DNA of 64,000 nt from a virus: IMG/VR virus record IMGVR_UViG_3300043803_000642, positions 1 to 64,000 of that record; one strand, 5' to 3'. The stretch's first letter is position 1. Each line of letters begins with the position of its first letter. The notes under the pieces are model-generated. The model ran no database searches and was not told the DNA's origin. It worked only from the letters and a program-made list of their open reading frames with translations. Shown piece by piece: positions 16,419 through 24,101 of the stretch. A program made the position numbers and the translations under genes.

Positions 16419-16442
16419 GGGGGCTTAAATGCCCCCTTTTTT
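16419..16442 (+). terminator. rho-independent terminator after the capsid gene
   Basis: GGGGGC (16419-16424) and GCCCCC (16431-16436) form a six-pair stem with loop TTAAAT, followed by six T residues (16437-16442). It begins six bases after the capsid stop. Confidence 0.85.
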
Positions 16443-16452
16443 CATAGATTTA

Positions 16453-16461
16453 TGCTATAAC
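16453..16461 (+). promoter_or_regulatory. candidate extended -10 promoter downstream of the capsid terminator
   Basis: TGC-TATAAC matches the extended -10 pattern TGnTATAAT. No good -35 is present. It lies in the 138-bp gap between the capsid terminator and the next gene and would restart transcription of the structural genes. The gap also holds a short CCGGG/CCCGG inverted repeat and no gene. Confidence 0.4.
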
Positions 16462-16551
16462 GCAGTAATTCCGGGAATACCGGGTGTGGCAAACAGTCCC
16501 GGCTGACGTCAAGCAGATTGCCATACCGAACTCGCTTGAGAGGACAATTCG

Positions 16552-17025
16552 ATGGCTGTATCTACTACCCAAAGCATCTGGCGTTCGGGCGGCGGTGATA
16601 ACACCCGCCAAGCTTATTGCGGCACCGGCGTCATGGCAGCAACTTTCTATGTTGCAAACGCGGCTGTTGCCGGCAACGTTGTCGTTGCTTCTGGCACTAC
16701 CACTCCCCTGATTCTTCCTGCAAACGCTGTTGTCACGTCTGTGATCATCACGAACGGTCTGACTTCAGGCACGATGAATGTCGGCTACACCACTATTGAT
16801 GGTGCAACTTCGAACGCTGCGTTCTACGTTTCGGCGTTGGCTGCTACCTCTGCAAAGACTGTCACCCCAGGCGCGACTGGAGCAGGCGCTGGCATCGGAA
16901 CAGCAGGCAGCCCAACCAAGAACTTCACCGTTACAAGTGAAAGCGCAAGCTCGGCTGTTGGCGATGTTGCTGGCTACATTACGTACTACGTAAATGACCC
17001 TCTGTTCGGTCAGCAGAACAACTAA
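16552..17025 (+). CDS. hypothetical virion protein (157 aa)
   Basis: The product is rich in Ala, Thr, Val and Gly with alternating strands, for example NVVVASGTTTPLILPANAVV, and has almost no charged residues. This is typical of a beta-sandwich structural protein. It is the first gene after the capsid terminator, behind AGAGGACAATTCG. It could be a minor capsid or head fibre component; no family recognised. Confidence 0.55.
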   Translation: MAVSTTQSIWRSGGGDNTRQAYCGTGVMAATFYVANAAVAGNVVVASGTTTPLILPANAVVTSVIITNGLTSGTMNVGYTTIDGATSNAAFYVSALAATSAKTVTPGATGAGAGIGTAGSPTKNFTVTSESASSAVGDVAGYITYYVNDPLFGQQNN

Positions 17026-17037
17026 TAGGGGGCCAGC

Positions 17038-17307
17038 ATGGCTCAACAAACAGACGTAAAAGCGCAGAGTCGCGGATCGTCGGGAGTAATCTTTGAAGGC
17101 CGAACTCGTGTGAAGGGCATGATCATTGCCCCGACATCGAGCGCTGGTAACGTAACTATCCAAGACGGTGGCACGAACGTGTTCACTGTGCAGACTGTTG
17201 CGAACGGCGAGGCTTTCAACTGCCTGATTCCTGCGGACGGCATCCTCTTTTACACAAACGTAACAGTGACGTTGGTCAACACTTCTGTGACGGTGTTCTA
17301 TGGCTAA
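17038..17307 (+). CDS. hypothetical virion protein (89 aa)
   Basis: A small strand-rich protein (VKGMIIAPTSSAGNVTIQDG, then VTVTLVNTSVTVFYG). The pattern resembles a single beta-sandwich domain of the kind found in small head or tail proteins. Its last 8 bp overlap the next gene. No family recognised. Confidence 0.55.
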   Translation: MAQQTDVKAQSRGSSGVIFEGRTRVKGMIIAPTSSAGNVTIQDGGTNVFTVQTVANGEAFNCLIPADGILFYTNVTVTLVNTSVTVFYG

Positions 17308-17554
17308 GACCCCGGCTTGGCAGCGCAAGGAAGGCAAGAACCCTGAAGGCGGTTTGAACGCCAAGGGTCGCGCCTCCTACAACAAAGCCAATCCGGGCAA
17401 GCCTGGCCTGAAAGCACCGCAGCCAGAGGGCGGTTCTCGCAAGAAGTCATTCTGCGCCCGGATGTCCGGGATGAAGAAGAAGCTGACTTCTGCAAAGACC
17501 GCCAACGATCCAAACAGTCGTATCAATAAATCTTTAAGAAAGTGGAAGTGTTGA
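17300..17554 (+). CDS. DUF6321-like basic phage protein (84 aa)
   Basis: A strongly basic protein with GKNPEGGLNAKGRASYN near the N terminus and KSFCARMSGMKKKL plus ANDPNSRINKSLRKWKC at the C terminus. This highly conserved sequence recurs in many aquatic phages and in the DUF6321 family as I remember it. It may bind DNA or RNA because of its charge and two conserved cysteines, but no function is established. It is the first of a run of small basic proteins. Confidence 0.75.
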   Translation: MAKTPAWQRKEGKNPEGGLNAKGRASYNKANPGKPGLKAPQPEGGSRKKSFCARMSGMKKKLTSAKTANDPNSRINKSLRKWKC

Positions 17555-17556
17555 CC

Positions 17557-17805
17557 GTGGATATCAATTTGGTCTGGAACGGCGCGCTGTCGCTGTTTGT
17601 GGGCTTGTTTGCGTATGTCGCCCATGAGAAGTTCTCTGAGCTAGCGCGGATCACCATCTTGTTGAACAAGACGCGTGAGGAGATAGCACGGGATAACGTG
17701 ACAAAGGCGGAAGTTGACCGCATCACCGATCACATAGATCAGCGATTCAACCGGCTGGAGAACAAGATCGACCAGCTGATTGAGTCACAGAGGAGAGTGT
17801 TATGA
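17557..17805 (+). CDS. small membrane-anchored coiled-coil protein (82 aa)
   Basis: An N-terminal hydrophobic segment (about residues 5-24, GALSLFVGLFAYVA) is followed by a charged coiled coil with heptad-like RFNRLENKIDQLI. GTG 17557 is taken as the start since GGAAG lies eight bases before it; TTG 17551 and GTG 17542 are alternatives. The layout matches small phage membrane proteins near lysis or virion genes, and the protein at 30757 has the same architecture. ATGA overlap with the next gene. Confidence 0.55.
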   Translation: MDINLVWNGALSLFVGLFAYVAHEKFSELARITILLNKTREEIARDNVTKAEVDRITDHIDQRFNRLENKIDQLIESQRRVL

Positions 17806-18521
17806 AGCGCAAGACAAAGCGTTATCAAGACGGCGGCAAGACTGAAGACCAGTACAAGAAAGAAGGTCTTGAGTCATCCAAAGACGAAAAGGTCGGCTTC
17901 TTTGAGCGGCTTCGCATGGGCAATATAGATAACCCAAGCTCAGAAGCATATCGACGTTTTGGTGCCGGACGCGCAAAGATGGCAGAAGAGGCCAGAACGC
18001 CTGTGCCTGAGATGAGTAGCGACTACAGTGGTCGTGGCGCAAAATCCCAAAGTTCTTCTGGAAGTAGTGAGATGATGCCAAGAACCAAAGTCAGCGCTTC
18101 TGATATTGGATTTACTGGCGGCGGCGAAGATGTAACAAATGAAAGTAGTTACATGCCGCGCAGCACATACAAGATGGAAGATATTGGTGATGCAACAAAC
18201 GACGATATAAAACCAAAACCAAAACCAAAGCCAAAACCTCGTAAGCGTGTAAGTCAATCGTTTGGAGAAACTGACTCTGATGCTTTGAACAAACGTCGTC
18301 TAGAAGGCTTGAAGAAAGAAGACTCTCCATACGGCAAAAGCGAAAGGCTTAAAGCGCTTATGGGAACCTTCTCCCCAGAGCGTTCTTCCAAGCGTTATGC
18401 AGAGTCCACTCCTTATGCACGTTCAAAGATGGGCATGAAGTCTGGCGGCAAGGTTAGTTCTGCATCCTCGCGCGCGGACGGTATCGCCCAGCGTGGCAAG
18501 ACCAAGGGAAGGATCTGCTAA
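17802..18521 (+). CDS. basic low-complexity protein with the shared C-terminal motif (1 of 4)
   Basis: A 239-residue, very hydrophilic and probably disordered protein. It has a KPKPKPKPKPRKR run near residue 145 and starts with RYQDGGK. Its end (SGGKVSSASSRADG, then RGKTKGRIC) is nearly identical to the ends of three genes that follow. The conserved tail on otherwise unlike proteins suggests a targeting, packaging or processing signal. Function unknown. Coupled to the upstream gene by ATGA and to the next by TAATG. Confidence 0.65.
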   Translation: MKRKTKRYQDGGKTEDQYKKEGLESSKDEKVGFFERLRMGNIDNPSSEAYRRFGAGRAKMAEEARTPVPEMSSDYSGRGAKSQSSSGSSEMMPRTKVSASDIGFTGGGEDVTNESSYMPRSTYKMEDIGDATNDDIKPKPKPKPKPRKRVSQSFGETDSDALNKRRLEGLKKEDSPYGKSERLKALMGTFSPERSSKRYAESTPYARSKMGMKSGGKVSSASSRADGIAQRGKTKGRIC

Positions 18522-18784
18522 TGGCTGACATGGCAAAAATGCAGATGCGCATTCGTGAGCTTGAGACTCGCCGCGAGAAGGGTGAGTCAGTTCCTGAACT
18601 TGATGCGCTCTACAAAAAGATGGATGCGTTAACCGAAAAAGGCTACGCCGAGGCTACAAAGACTGTGACGGGAGAAACACCGCCTGCGCCAGTGAAGAAA
18701 GCAAAAGGCGGTTCGGTTTCATCTGCTTCTGCCCGTGCTGATGGCTGCGCTATTCGCGGCAAAACCAAAGGAAGAATGGTATGA
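18521..18784 (+). CDS. small helical protein with the shared C-terminal motif (2 of 4)
   Basis: An 87-residue protein. Residues 1-45 form a charged helix pair (MRIRELETRREKGESVPEL). The end repeats the motif: KGGSVSSASARADG, then RGKTKGRMV. It starts within the previous stop (TAATG) and overlaps the next start as ATGA, so the four tagged genes form a translationally coupled set. No known family. Confidence 0.6.
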   Translation: MADMAKMQMRIRELETRREKGESVPELDALYKKMDALTEKGYAEATKTVTGETPPAPVKKAKGGSVSSASARADGCAIRGKTKGRMV

Positions 18785-19371
18785 GAAAGCGCAAAAAGTT
18801 TGCAGATGGCGGCGTGACGGGTCAGACCCAGCAGCCTACATATCCGTTCTACGGTAATCAGCCTATGGCCGGTGGTCAGAGCGGCGGCATGAATCAGACG
18901 TTCAACATGCAGCCACAAGCCATGTCTGGTCCTAACGATCAAATGACACAGCGCTTTGCCAAGGGTGGTCAGGCAAAGGTAGGCAAGGTCATGTCTGAGT
19001 TCAAGTCCGGCAAGCTGAAGAGTTCGTCGGGTCAGAAGGTAACGAATCCCAAGCAGGCCATCGCTATCGGGCTGTCCGAAGCTGGTCTTTCCAAGAAAGC
19101 TAAAGGAGGCGAGATGAAAGAGTCCAAAGCAATGGTCAAGAAAGAAGTGTCGTTCATGAAGAAGAAGGGCGCTCCTAAGTCTATGGTCAAGCATGAGATG
19201 GCAGAAGCCGGCATGAAGTACGGCGGCAAGGTCAAGAAGATGGCAAGCGGCGGCCTAGCTACTGGTCACAAGTCGGCTGACGGCGTTGCCACCAAGGGCA
19301 AGACCAAGGCTATGCAGGTCAAGATGGCCAAAGGTGGCATGACCAAGATGCGCAAAGGCGGCTACTGCTAA
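18781..19371 (+). CDS. DUF6496-like basic protein with a degenerate shared motif (3 of 4)
   Basis: A 196-residue lysine-rich protein. Residues about 60-98 match the DUF6496 pattern (KVGKVMSEFKSGKLKSSSG, then NPKQAIAIGLSEAG). A helical AMVKKEVSFMKKKGAP follows. Near the end is a looser copy of the shared motif (GHKSADGVATKGKTK), then GGMTKMRKGGYC. DUF6496 proteins are of unknown function. The high positive charge may reflect nucleic-acid binding inside the head. Confidence 0.65.
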   Translation: MRKRKKFADGGVTGQTQQPTYPFYGNQPMAGGQSGGMNQTFNMQPQAMSGPNDQMTQRFAKGGQAKVGKVMSEFKSGKLKSSSGQKVTNPKQAIAIGLSEAGLSKKAKGGEMKESKAMVKKEVSFMKKKGAPKSMVKHEMAEAGMKYGGKVKKMASGGLATGHKSADGVATKGKTKAMQVKMAKGGMTKMRKGGYC

Positions 19372-19383
19372 CAGGAGGCTGAC

Positions 19384-19659
19384 ATGATGCCCTCACGCGG
19401 GATGGGAGATATTGCTGCAAGCAAGATGCCCAAGGCTAGAACTAAGCGTCGCCGGGACAACACCGACTTCACGCAGTACAAAGAAGGCGGCAAGGTGAAC
19501 GCTGCTGGTAATTACACCAAGCCAGAACTGCGCAAGCGGATCGTGGCGCAAGTAAAAGCAGCGGCTACTCACGGCACTGGCGCAGGTCAATGGTCAGCCC
19601 GCAAGGCACAGCTGGTGGCAAAGAAGTACAAGGCAGCAGGTGGAGGTTATCGTGGCTGA
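19384..19659 (+). CDS. conserved basic phage protein (91 aa)
   Basis: Begins MMPSRGMGDIAASKMPKART and has YKEGGKVNAAGNYTKPEL and GAGQWSARKAQLVAKKYKA. This combination recurs in aquatic phages without known function. It is basic and probably two helices. Its end overlaps the next reading frame by 8 bp. The preferred start of the next gene (GTG 19652) has GGAGG inside this gene. Confidence 0.7.
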   Translation: MMPSRGMGDIAASKMPKARTKRRRDNTDFTQYKEGGKVNAAGNYTKPELRKRIVAQVKAAATHGTGAGQWSARKAQLVAKKYKAAGGGYRG

Positions 19660-20164
19660 TGAAACCACTAGATACAAGTTGTGGGATCGAATTGAGAAAG
19701 TGTATGTAGGCAACGACTACACAGACAAAAACCGCGCCAGATCTGCCGCAGATAAAAAAGACATGGAATATGGATCTGGTCGATATGCGGTTGATCCAAT
19801 TAATTACAAAGAGGGTGCATGGCGCGGTAGAAACAATCAAGCAACCAACGTTAAAGGTGGTCATGCACTTGCTGAAAGACTTGGTTTAGCATCAACATCG
19901 GAAGAAAAATTTAAGCCTTTAAGCCCGTCAGAAGACCCAGAGTTTCTTAAAAGGATGGGGGAGATAAAGAAACCACAGCCCAGGTCGGGCGGTGGTAGTG
20001 GTGGGGCGGCTTCTGATCGTCGTGAAATGCAACTTGGTGCTGAAATGGACCCAAAAGCTCTGATGAAGCGTGAAGAATACAAGCGTGGTGGCAAAGTTGT
20101 TGGTGCGTCACAACGTGGGGATGGTATTGCGCAGCGGGGTAAAACTCGTGGAAGGATGGTGTGA
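19652..20164 (+). CDS. hypothetical protein with the shared C-terminal motif (4 of 4)
   Basis: A 170-residue protein if begun at GTG 19652, five bases after GGAGG. It is polar, with a glycine-rich linker (SGGGSGGAAS) near residue 115. It ends in the shared motif (GGKVVGASQRGDG, then RGKTRGRMV). AT content and codon choice in the middle are looser than in neighbours. Function unknown. Confidence 0.6.
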   Translation: MADETTRYKLWDRIEKVYVGNDYTDKNRARSAADKKDMEYGSGRYAVDPINYKEGAWRGRNNQATNVKGGHALAERLGLASTSEEKFKPLSPSEDPEFLKRMGEIKKPQPRSGGGSGGAASDRREMQLGAEMDPKALMKREEYKRGGKVVGASQRGDGIAQRGKTRGRMV

Positions 20165-20165
20165 G

Positions 20166-20441
20166 ATGGCTAGCAAGTTTCCAGATCTGACCGGCGACGG
20201 CAAGGTAACGCAAGCAGACGTCCTGAAGGGTCGTGGCGTAGAGGGTATGAAGAAGGGCGGCTCCACAAAAAAGTGGATTCAGAGCGCAATCAAGAAGCCG
20301 GGCGCCCTGCGCGCTCAACTTGGCGCAAAAGAAGGCAAGCCGATTTCCCCTAAGAAGCTAGCCTCTGCTGCCAAAAAACCAGGGAAATTGGGCCAAAGAG
20401 CAAGACTTGCCCAAACTCTGAAGAAAATGGGCAAGAAGTGA
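20166..20441 (+). CDS. basic protein with an EF-hand-like N terminus (91 aa)
   Basis: Starts at ATG 20166. Residues 5-17 (PDLTGDGKVTQAD) resemble a dockerin or EF-hand calcium loop. The rest is lysine and arginine rich (KKWIQSAIKKPGALRAQLG, then KPGKLGQRARLAQTLKKM), a sequence shared by many aquatic phages. Such a mix suggests a small nucleic-acid-binding virion protein. Overlaps the next start as GTGA. Confidence 0.65.
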   Translation: MASKFPDLTGDGKVTQADVLKGRGVEGMKKGGSTKKWIQSAIKKPGALRAQLGAKEGKPISPKKLASAAKKPGKLGQRARLAQTLKKMGKK

Positions 20442-20671
20442 AAGCACCGCAGCAGAGCCTGAAAGATTGGGGCGAGCAGAAATGGCGCACCAAAAGCGGC
20501 AAACCATCGTCGAAGACAGGCGAGCGGTACTTGCCGGAGAAGGCTATCAAAGCGTTGTCTCCAGCGGAGTATGCGGCGACGACGCGAGCAAAGCGGGCAG
20601 GAAAGAAAGCGGGCAAGCAGTTCGTGAAACAACCCAAGGGCATAGCTCAGAAGACGGCGAGATTTAGGTAA
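20438..20671 (+). CDS. DUF5872-like basic protein (77 aa)
   Basis: Begins at GTG 20438 (GTGA overlap). It contains LKDWGEQKWRTKSGKPSS and GERYLPEKAIKALSPAEYAA, the signature of the DUF5872 family as I remember it, found in phages and large viruses. Basic and probably DNA binding; no proven role. Overlaps the next start as TAATG. Confidence 0.7.
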   Translation: MKAPQQSLKDWGEQKWRTKSGKPSSKTGERYLPEKAIKALSPAEYAATTRAKRAGKKAGKQFVKQPKGIAQKTARFR

Positions 20672-21411
20672 TGGCCTACACGACTTCTACGACCTCGTTT
20701 AATCCGACGGTCAACGACATCTTCGAAGAAGCCTTTGAGAGAGTCGGGCTGGAGATGCGCACGGGCTACGATTTTCGTACCGCCCGGCGCAGTCTGAACT
20801 TGCTGCTGACGGAGTGGGCAAATCGCGGCATCAACTTGTGGACTATCGAGCAGGGAACGATCCCGCTCGTACAGGGACAGATTACCTATGATCTACCTAA
20901 TGACACCGTGGATCTTCTGGAACATGTTATTCGAACCAATCCTGGGCAGATCGGGACTCAGTCAGACATTAACATCAACCGAATCTCTGTTTCCACCTAC
21001 GCCACAATCCCGAACAAGCTCACGCAAGGGCGCCCGATCCAAGTCTGGATAAACCGTCGCAGCGGCCAGACCAGTGATGCGCCCGGCGCTACGCCGCAGT
21101 ATCCACAGATCAACGTGTGGCCAAGCCCAGATCAAGGTACGGCACAGACACCGTACTACTACTTCGTGTACTGGCGGTTGCGTAGGATGGTGGATGTAGG
21201 CAACGGTGTAAACGTAGAAGATATCCCATTCCGCTTTCAGGAGTGCCTGATCTGCGGGTTGGCATATCGTCTAGCCATGAAGTTGCCGGGCGGTCTGGAG
21301 CGGTTGCAGTTCTTGAAGGCGCAGTACGACGAAGCGTGGGAGATGGCAGCGGGCGAAGATCGTGAGAAGGCACCTGATCGGCTGGTGCCACGCATGATCA
21401 CGTACAGGTGA
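20671..21411 (+). CDS. head-tail adaptor / packaged-DNA stabilisation protein (P22 gp4-like)
   Basis: A 246-residue protein. Residues 12-50 carry the adaptor pattern NDIFEEAFERVGLEMRTG and ARRSLNLLLTEWANRGINLW, typical of P22 gp4-like tail accessory factors that cap the portal. The second half has LAYRLAMKLPGGLERLQFLK, a long helix. It would attach beneath the portal and provide the platform for the tail nozzle. The position after the small basic proteins and before other adaptors agrees. Confidence 0.7.
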   Translation: MAYTTSTTSFNPTVNDIFEEAFERVGLEMRTGYDFRTARRSLNLLLTEWANRGINLWTIEQGTIPLVQGQITYDLPNDTVDLLEHVIRTNPGQIGTQSDININRISVSTYATIPNKLTQGRPIQVWINRRSGQTSDAPGATPQYPQINVWPSPDQGTAQTPYYYFVYWRLRRMVDVGNGVNVEDIPFRFQECLICGLAYRLAMKLPGGLERLQFLKAQYDEAWEMAAGEDREKAPDRLVPRMITYR

Positions 21412-21414
21412 TGT

Positions 21415-21837
21415 ATGCCAAGTAAGTACGCTAGTGGCAAGAACAGTATTTCCGAGTGTGACCGGTGCGGTTTCCGGTACATGCTCAAAGAGTTGAAGAC
21501 ACTGACGATCAAGACGAAGAACGTCAACATCAAGGTGTGCAGAACTTGCTGGGAACCTGACCAGCCGCAGTTGAGTCTGGGCTTGTACCCGGTGAATGAC
21601 CCGCAGGCTGTGCGGGATCCGAGACCGGACAAGTCGTACTGGCAGTCGGGTTTGACTGGATTGCAGACGCAGTACAACTCTGGTACAGGTGAGTTACAGG
21701 ATGGGTTTCCTGCTGGTGGTAGCCGGATCATTCAGTGGGGCTGGTCGCCGATTGGTGGCTCAAGAGCGAATGATGCTGGGCTAACGCCCAACAACTTGGT
21801 GGCACAGACTACGGTCGCAAACGTGACCATTAACTAG
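21415..21837 (+). CDS. zinc-ribbon structural protein (140 aa)
   Basis: CDRC near residue 15 and CRTC near residue 42 form a probable zinc ribbon around TIKTKNVNIKV. After that comes DPRPDKSYWQSGLTGLQTQY and a Gly/Asn-rich end. The sequence type is widespread in aquatic phages and probably belongs to the neck or tail, since it lies between two adaptor genes. No enzymatic motif. Confidence 0.65.
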   Translation: MPSKYASGKNSISECDRCGFRYMLKELKTLTIKTKNVNIKVCRTCWEPDQPQLSLGLYPVNDPQAVRDPRPDKSYWQSGLTGLQTQYNSGTGELQDGFPAGGSRIIQWGWSPIGGSRANDAGLTPNNLVAQTTVANVTIN

Positions 21838-21846
21838 GAGTGAGAG

Positions 21847-21996
21847 ATGGACAAGATGAAGCAGGTAGCCAAAGCCGAGGTGAAAGCGCATGAGAAGCGT
21901 ATGCACAAAGGCATGAAAAAGGGTGGCGTGACCACGTCCGATCTGAAAAAATACGGGCGGAACGAAGCTCGCATTCAGAACCAGAAAACCAAGTGA
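21847..21996 (+). CDS. small basic phage protein (49 aa)
   Basis: Encodes MDKMKQVAKAEVKAHEKRMHK followed by KKGGVTTSDLKKYGRNEAR. It starts at ATG 21847 behind AGGAGTGAGAG and stops at 21994-21996. The GGVTT and KYGRN motifs recur in aquatic phage genomes at this place. Probably nucleic-acid binding or a virion peptide, as for the other Lys-rich small genes; function unproven. Confidence 0.65.
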   Translation: MDKMKQVAKAEVKAHEKRMHKGMKKGGVTTSDLKKYGRNEARIQNQKTK

Positions 21997-22003
21997 GGTT
22001 GAG

Positions 22004-22225
22004 ATGGCTATCAAGAACATGGGTACGCCCAAGCCTGTAAAGGGTAATGGCAAGAAGTTGCCTGACCCGAACAACATCGCGGTAGACAAGCTGGGGCCGA
22101 AGACGGCTGTGCAGCGCGTGTCTGCTGGCGATCCTGGCCGCGAGGACACCAAGACTACCGGCATCAAGATCCGTGGCACTGGTGCGGCTACCAAGGGCGT
22201 GATGGCTAGAGGTCCGATGGCATGA
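22004..22225 (+). CDS. small basic disordered protein (73 aa)
   Basis: The product begins MAIKNMGTPKPVKGNGKKLP and ends GVMARGPMA. It is rich in Lys, Gly, Pro and Thr, without hydrophobic core, so probably disordered. It overlaps the SU10-adaptor-like gene as ATGA. Function unknown. Confidence 0.6.
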   Translation: MAIKNMGTPKPVKGNGKKLPDPNNIAVDKLGPKTAVQRVSAGDPGREDTKTTGIKIRGTGAATKGVMARGPMA

Positions 22226-22905
22226 CGTACACCGAGTTAGTCACGGCGATACAGGACTACACGGAGAACTACGAACAGACGTTCGTAGATAACATCCCGC
22301 TGTTTGTCCGTCAGACGGAGACCCGCATCTACAATGCGGTGCAGCTGCCGCCTATTCGCCGCAACTCGACAGGTACGCTGCTGACCGGTAACAAGTATCT
22401 GACCGCGCCGACAGACTTCTTGGCGGTGTACTCCATGGCTGTGATCGAGAACTACGGCACGGCAAACGAGGAGTATCACTACCTGCTGAACAAGGATGTG
22501 AACTACATCCGTGCTGCGTATCCCACGCCGGCAGACACAGGGTTGCCGCAGTACTACGCGATCTTCGGCCCACAGGTAACGAGCAACACCACGACGGACG
22601 AACTGAGCTTTATCTTTGGCCCTACGCCGGATGATGCCTACACACTGGAGCTGCACTACTACTATTACCCAGAGTCGATTACGACAGCGCCAGATGGCCG
22701 TACGTGGCTGGGTGACAACTACGATCCGGCTCTGCTGTATGGCTCTTTGCGCGAGGCGTACTTGTTCATGAAGGGCGAGCAGGATTTGATTGCCAACGTC
22801 GAGGCCAAGTACAACGAGGCTATGGGTGAACTGAAGCGTCTGGGCGATGGCATGGAGCGTCAGGATGCGTACCGCAGCGGTCAGGTTAGGGTGAAAGTGA
22901 CATGA
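22222..22905 (+). CDS. head-tail adaptor protein (phage SU10 adaptor-like)
   Basis: A 227-residue protein that closely follows the pattern of the SU10-type adaptor family: AIQDYTENYEQTFVDNIPLF, RIYNAVQLPPIRRNSTGTL, NKDVNYIRAAYP, LELHYYYYPESI and TWLGDNYDPALLYGSL. Adaptors of this family join the portal to the tail nozzle in short-tailed phages. This is the best single pointer to podovirus morphology. ATGA overlaps on both sides. Confidence 0.8.
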   Translation: MTYTELVTAIQDYTENYEQTFVDNIPLFVRQTETRIYNAVQLPPIRRNSTGTLLTGNKYLTAPTDFLAVYSMAVIENYGTANEEYHYLLNKDVNYIRAAYPTPADTGLPQYYAIFGPQVTSNTTTDELSFIFGPTPDDAYTLELHYYYYPESITTAPDGRTWLGDNYDPALLYGSLREAYLFMKGEQDLIANVEAKYNEAMGELKRLGDGMERQDAYRSGQVRVKVT

Positions 22906-23327
22906 CGATTTACCAAGGCCTGACCACATCGTTCAAGGTGGACATACTGAACGGGCGACAGAATATAGCGTCGGACTCTTTGAAGATGGCGCTGTATGAC
23001 GGGTATGTAGAGTTAGGTGAAAGCACGACCGCATATTCCACAACGAACGAGATTAGTGGTGCGGGCTACACGGCTGGTGGCGAGGGCTTGTCAAACGTCT
23101 CGATTGAGTCTACAAGCAACGGTATTGTGTATGTAAGTTTTGCCAATGTGGTTTGGACGAACGCTGAGTTCATCGCCAGAGGTGCGTTGATTTACAACGC
23201 TACTCGGGCGAATGCGTCGGTAGCCACGTTGGACTTTGGGAGCGACAAGACGCAGGCTGCGAATGGCACATTTACTGTGACGCTGCCACCAAATACGCCG
23301 TCCAGTGCGTTAATACGTATCAACTGA
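22902..23327 (+). CDS. neck/tail structural protein (141 aa)
   Basis: Begins MTIYQGLTTSFKVDILNG and carries DSLKMALYDGYVELGESTTA, SGAGYTAGGEGLSN and GALIYNATRAN, a pattern recurring in phage structural proteins next to adaptors. All strands, few helices. Likely a small virion protein in the neck or fibre base; exact role unknown. Confidence 0.6.
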   Translation: MTIYQGLTTSFKVDILNGRQNIASDSLKMALYDGYVELGESTTAYSTTNEISGAGYTAGGEGLSNVSIESTSNGIVYVSFANVVWTNAEFIARGALIYNATRANASVATLDFGSDKTQAANGTFTVTLPPNTPSSALIRIN

Positions 23328-23336
23328 GGAGTCATC

Positions 23337-23912
23337 ATGACGATTGAAAAATCAAAATCCAGCGAGACTGTCAGCGGCGGTGTAGAGCGCAAGACAGGTT
23401 TTGCTGAAGGTGCGTCTGGCGGCGGTGTGTTCACCGTTACTTGCTACGACAAAGACGGCAAAGAGAAGTGGGTAGACATGGGTCACAACCTGGTGGTGAA
23501 CACCGGCTTGCAGGACATGAACACCAAGTACTTCAAGGGTTCGACCTACACGGCTGCTTGGTACATCGGGCTGATCAACAACACGTCGAGCAGCACCACG
23601 TTCTCCGGTGGAGACACGTTGGCATCTCACGCTGGCTGGGATGAGAACTCCAGCTACAGCGGCACTCGCCCGCAGGTGACGTTTGGTAACGCCACACTGG
23701 CAGATCCGTCGAACATCAACAACTCGGCGTCTTTGGCTACGTTCACAATGACAGCGAATGCCACGATCTCTGGCGCGTTCTTGTGCAACGTGGCGTCTGG
23801 TACATCTGGTCTGCTGTTCTCGGCGGCCGATTTCCAAGCGCCTGGCGATCGTACTGTTGTCAGCGGTGATGTTCTGAACGTGACGTACTCGTTCAACCTA
23901 GATGCAACTTGA
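23337..23912 (+). CDS. virion structural protein (191 aa)
   Basis: After a polar N terminus, the protein has WVDMGHNLVVNTGLQDMN and TAAWYIGLINN, then many Ser/Thr-rich strands ending SGDVLNVTYSFNLDAT. This strand pattern is common in phage head or tail decoration proteins. It follows the neck gene after 9 bp and AGGAG. No enzyme motif. Confidence 0.6.
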   Translation: MTIEKSKSSETVSGGVERKTGFAEGASGGGVFTVTCYDKDGKEKWVDMGHNLVVNTGLQDMNTKYFKGSTYTAAWYIGLINNTSSSTTFSGGDTLASHAGWDENSSYSGTRPQVTFGNATLADPSNINNSASLATFTMTANATISGAFLCNVASGTSGLLFSAADFQAPGDRTVVSGDVLNVTYSFNLDAT

Positions 23913-23924
23913 TAGGGGGTAGTC

Positions 23925-24098
23925 ATGTTTAAGAAGGGCGACGTAGTCAAGCTGAAGGCGGTGATTCCGCAGGGTCCAATCGTGAAGATGCGTATGGACG
24001 ATGACGGCAATATCTGGTGCCTGATGGAGTGGACGTCTGAAGATGGTCAGGCGCACAGTCGATGGTTTATGGATAGTGAGCTTGAGGCTGCGGAGTAA
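23925..24098 (+). CDS. YodC/DUF2158-like small protein (57 aa)
   Basis: Encodes MFKKGDVVKLKAVIPQGP, a strand pattern, then WCLMEWTSEDGQAHSRWF and an acidic end. The FK-GDVV-LK opening and a WF-containing end resemble the YodC/DUF2158 family of small SH3-like domains of unknown function. It starts at ATG 23925 behind GGGGGTAGTC. Confidence 0.6.
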   Translation: MFKKGDVVKLKAVIPQGPIVKMRMDDDGNIWCLMEWTSEDGQAHSRWFMDSELEAAE

Positions 24099-24101
24099 TG
24101 C

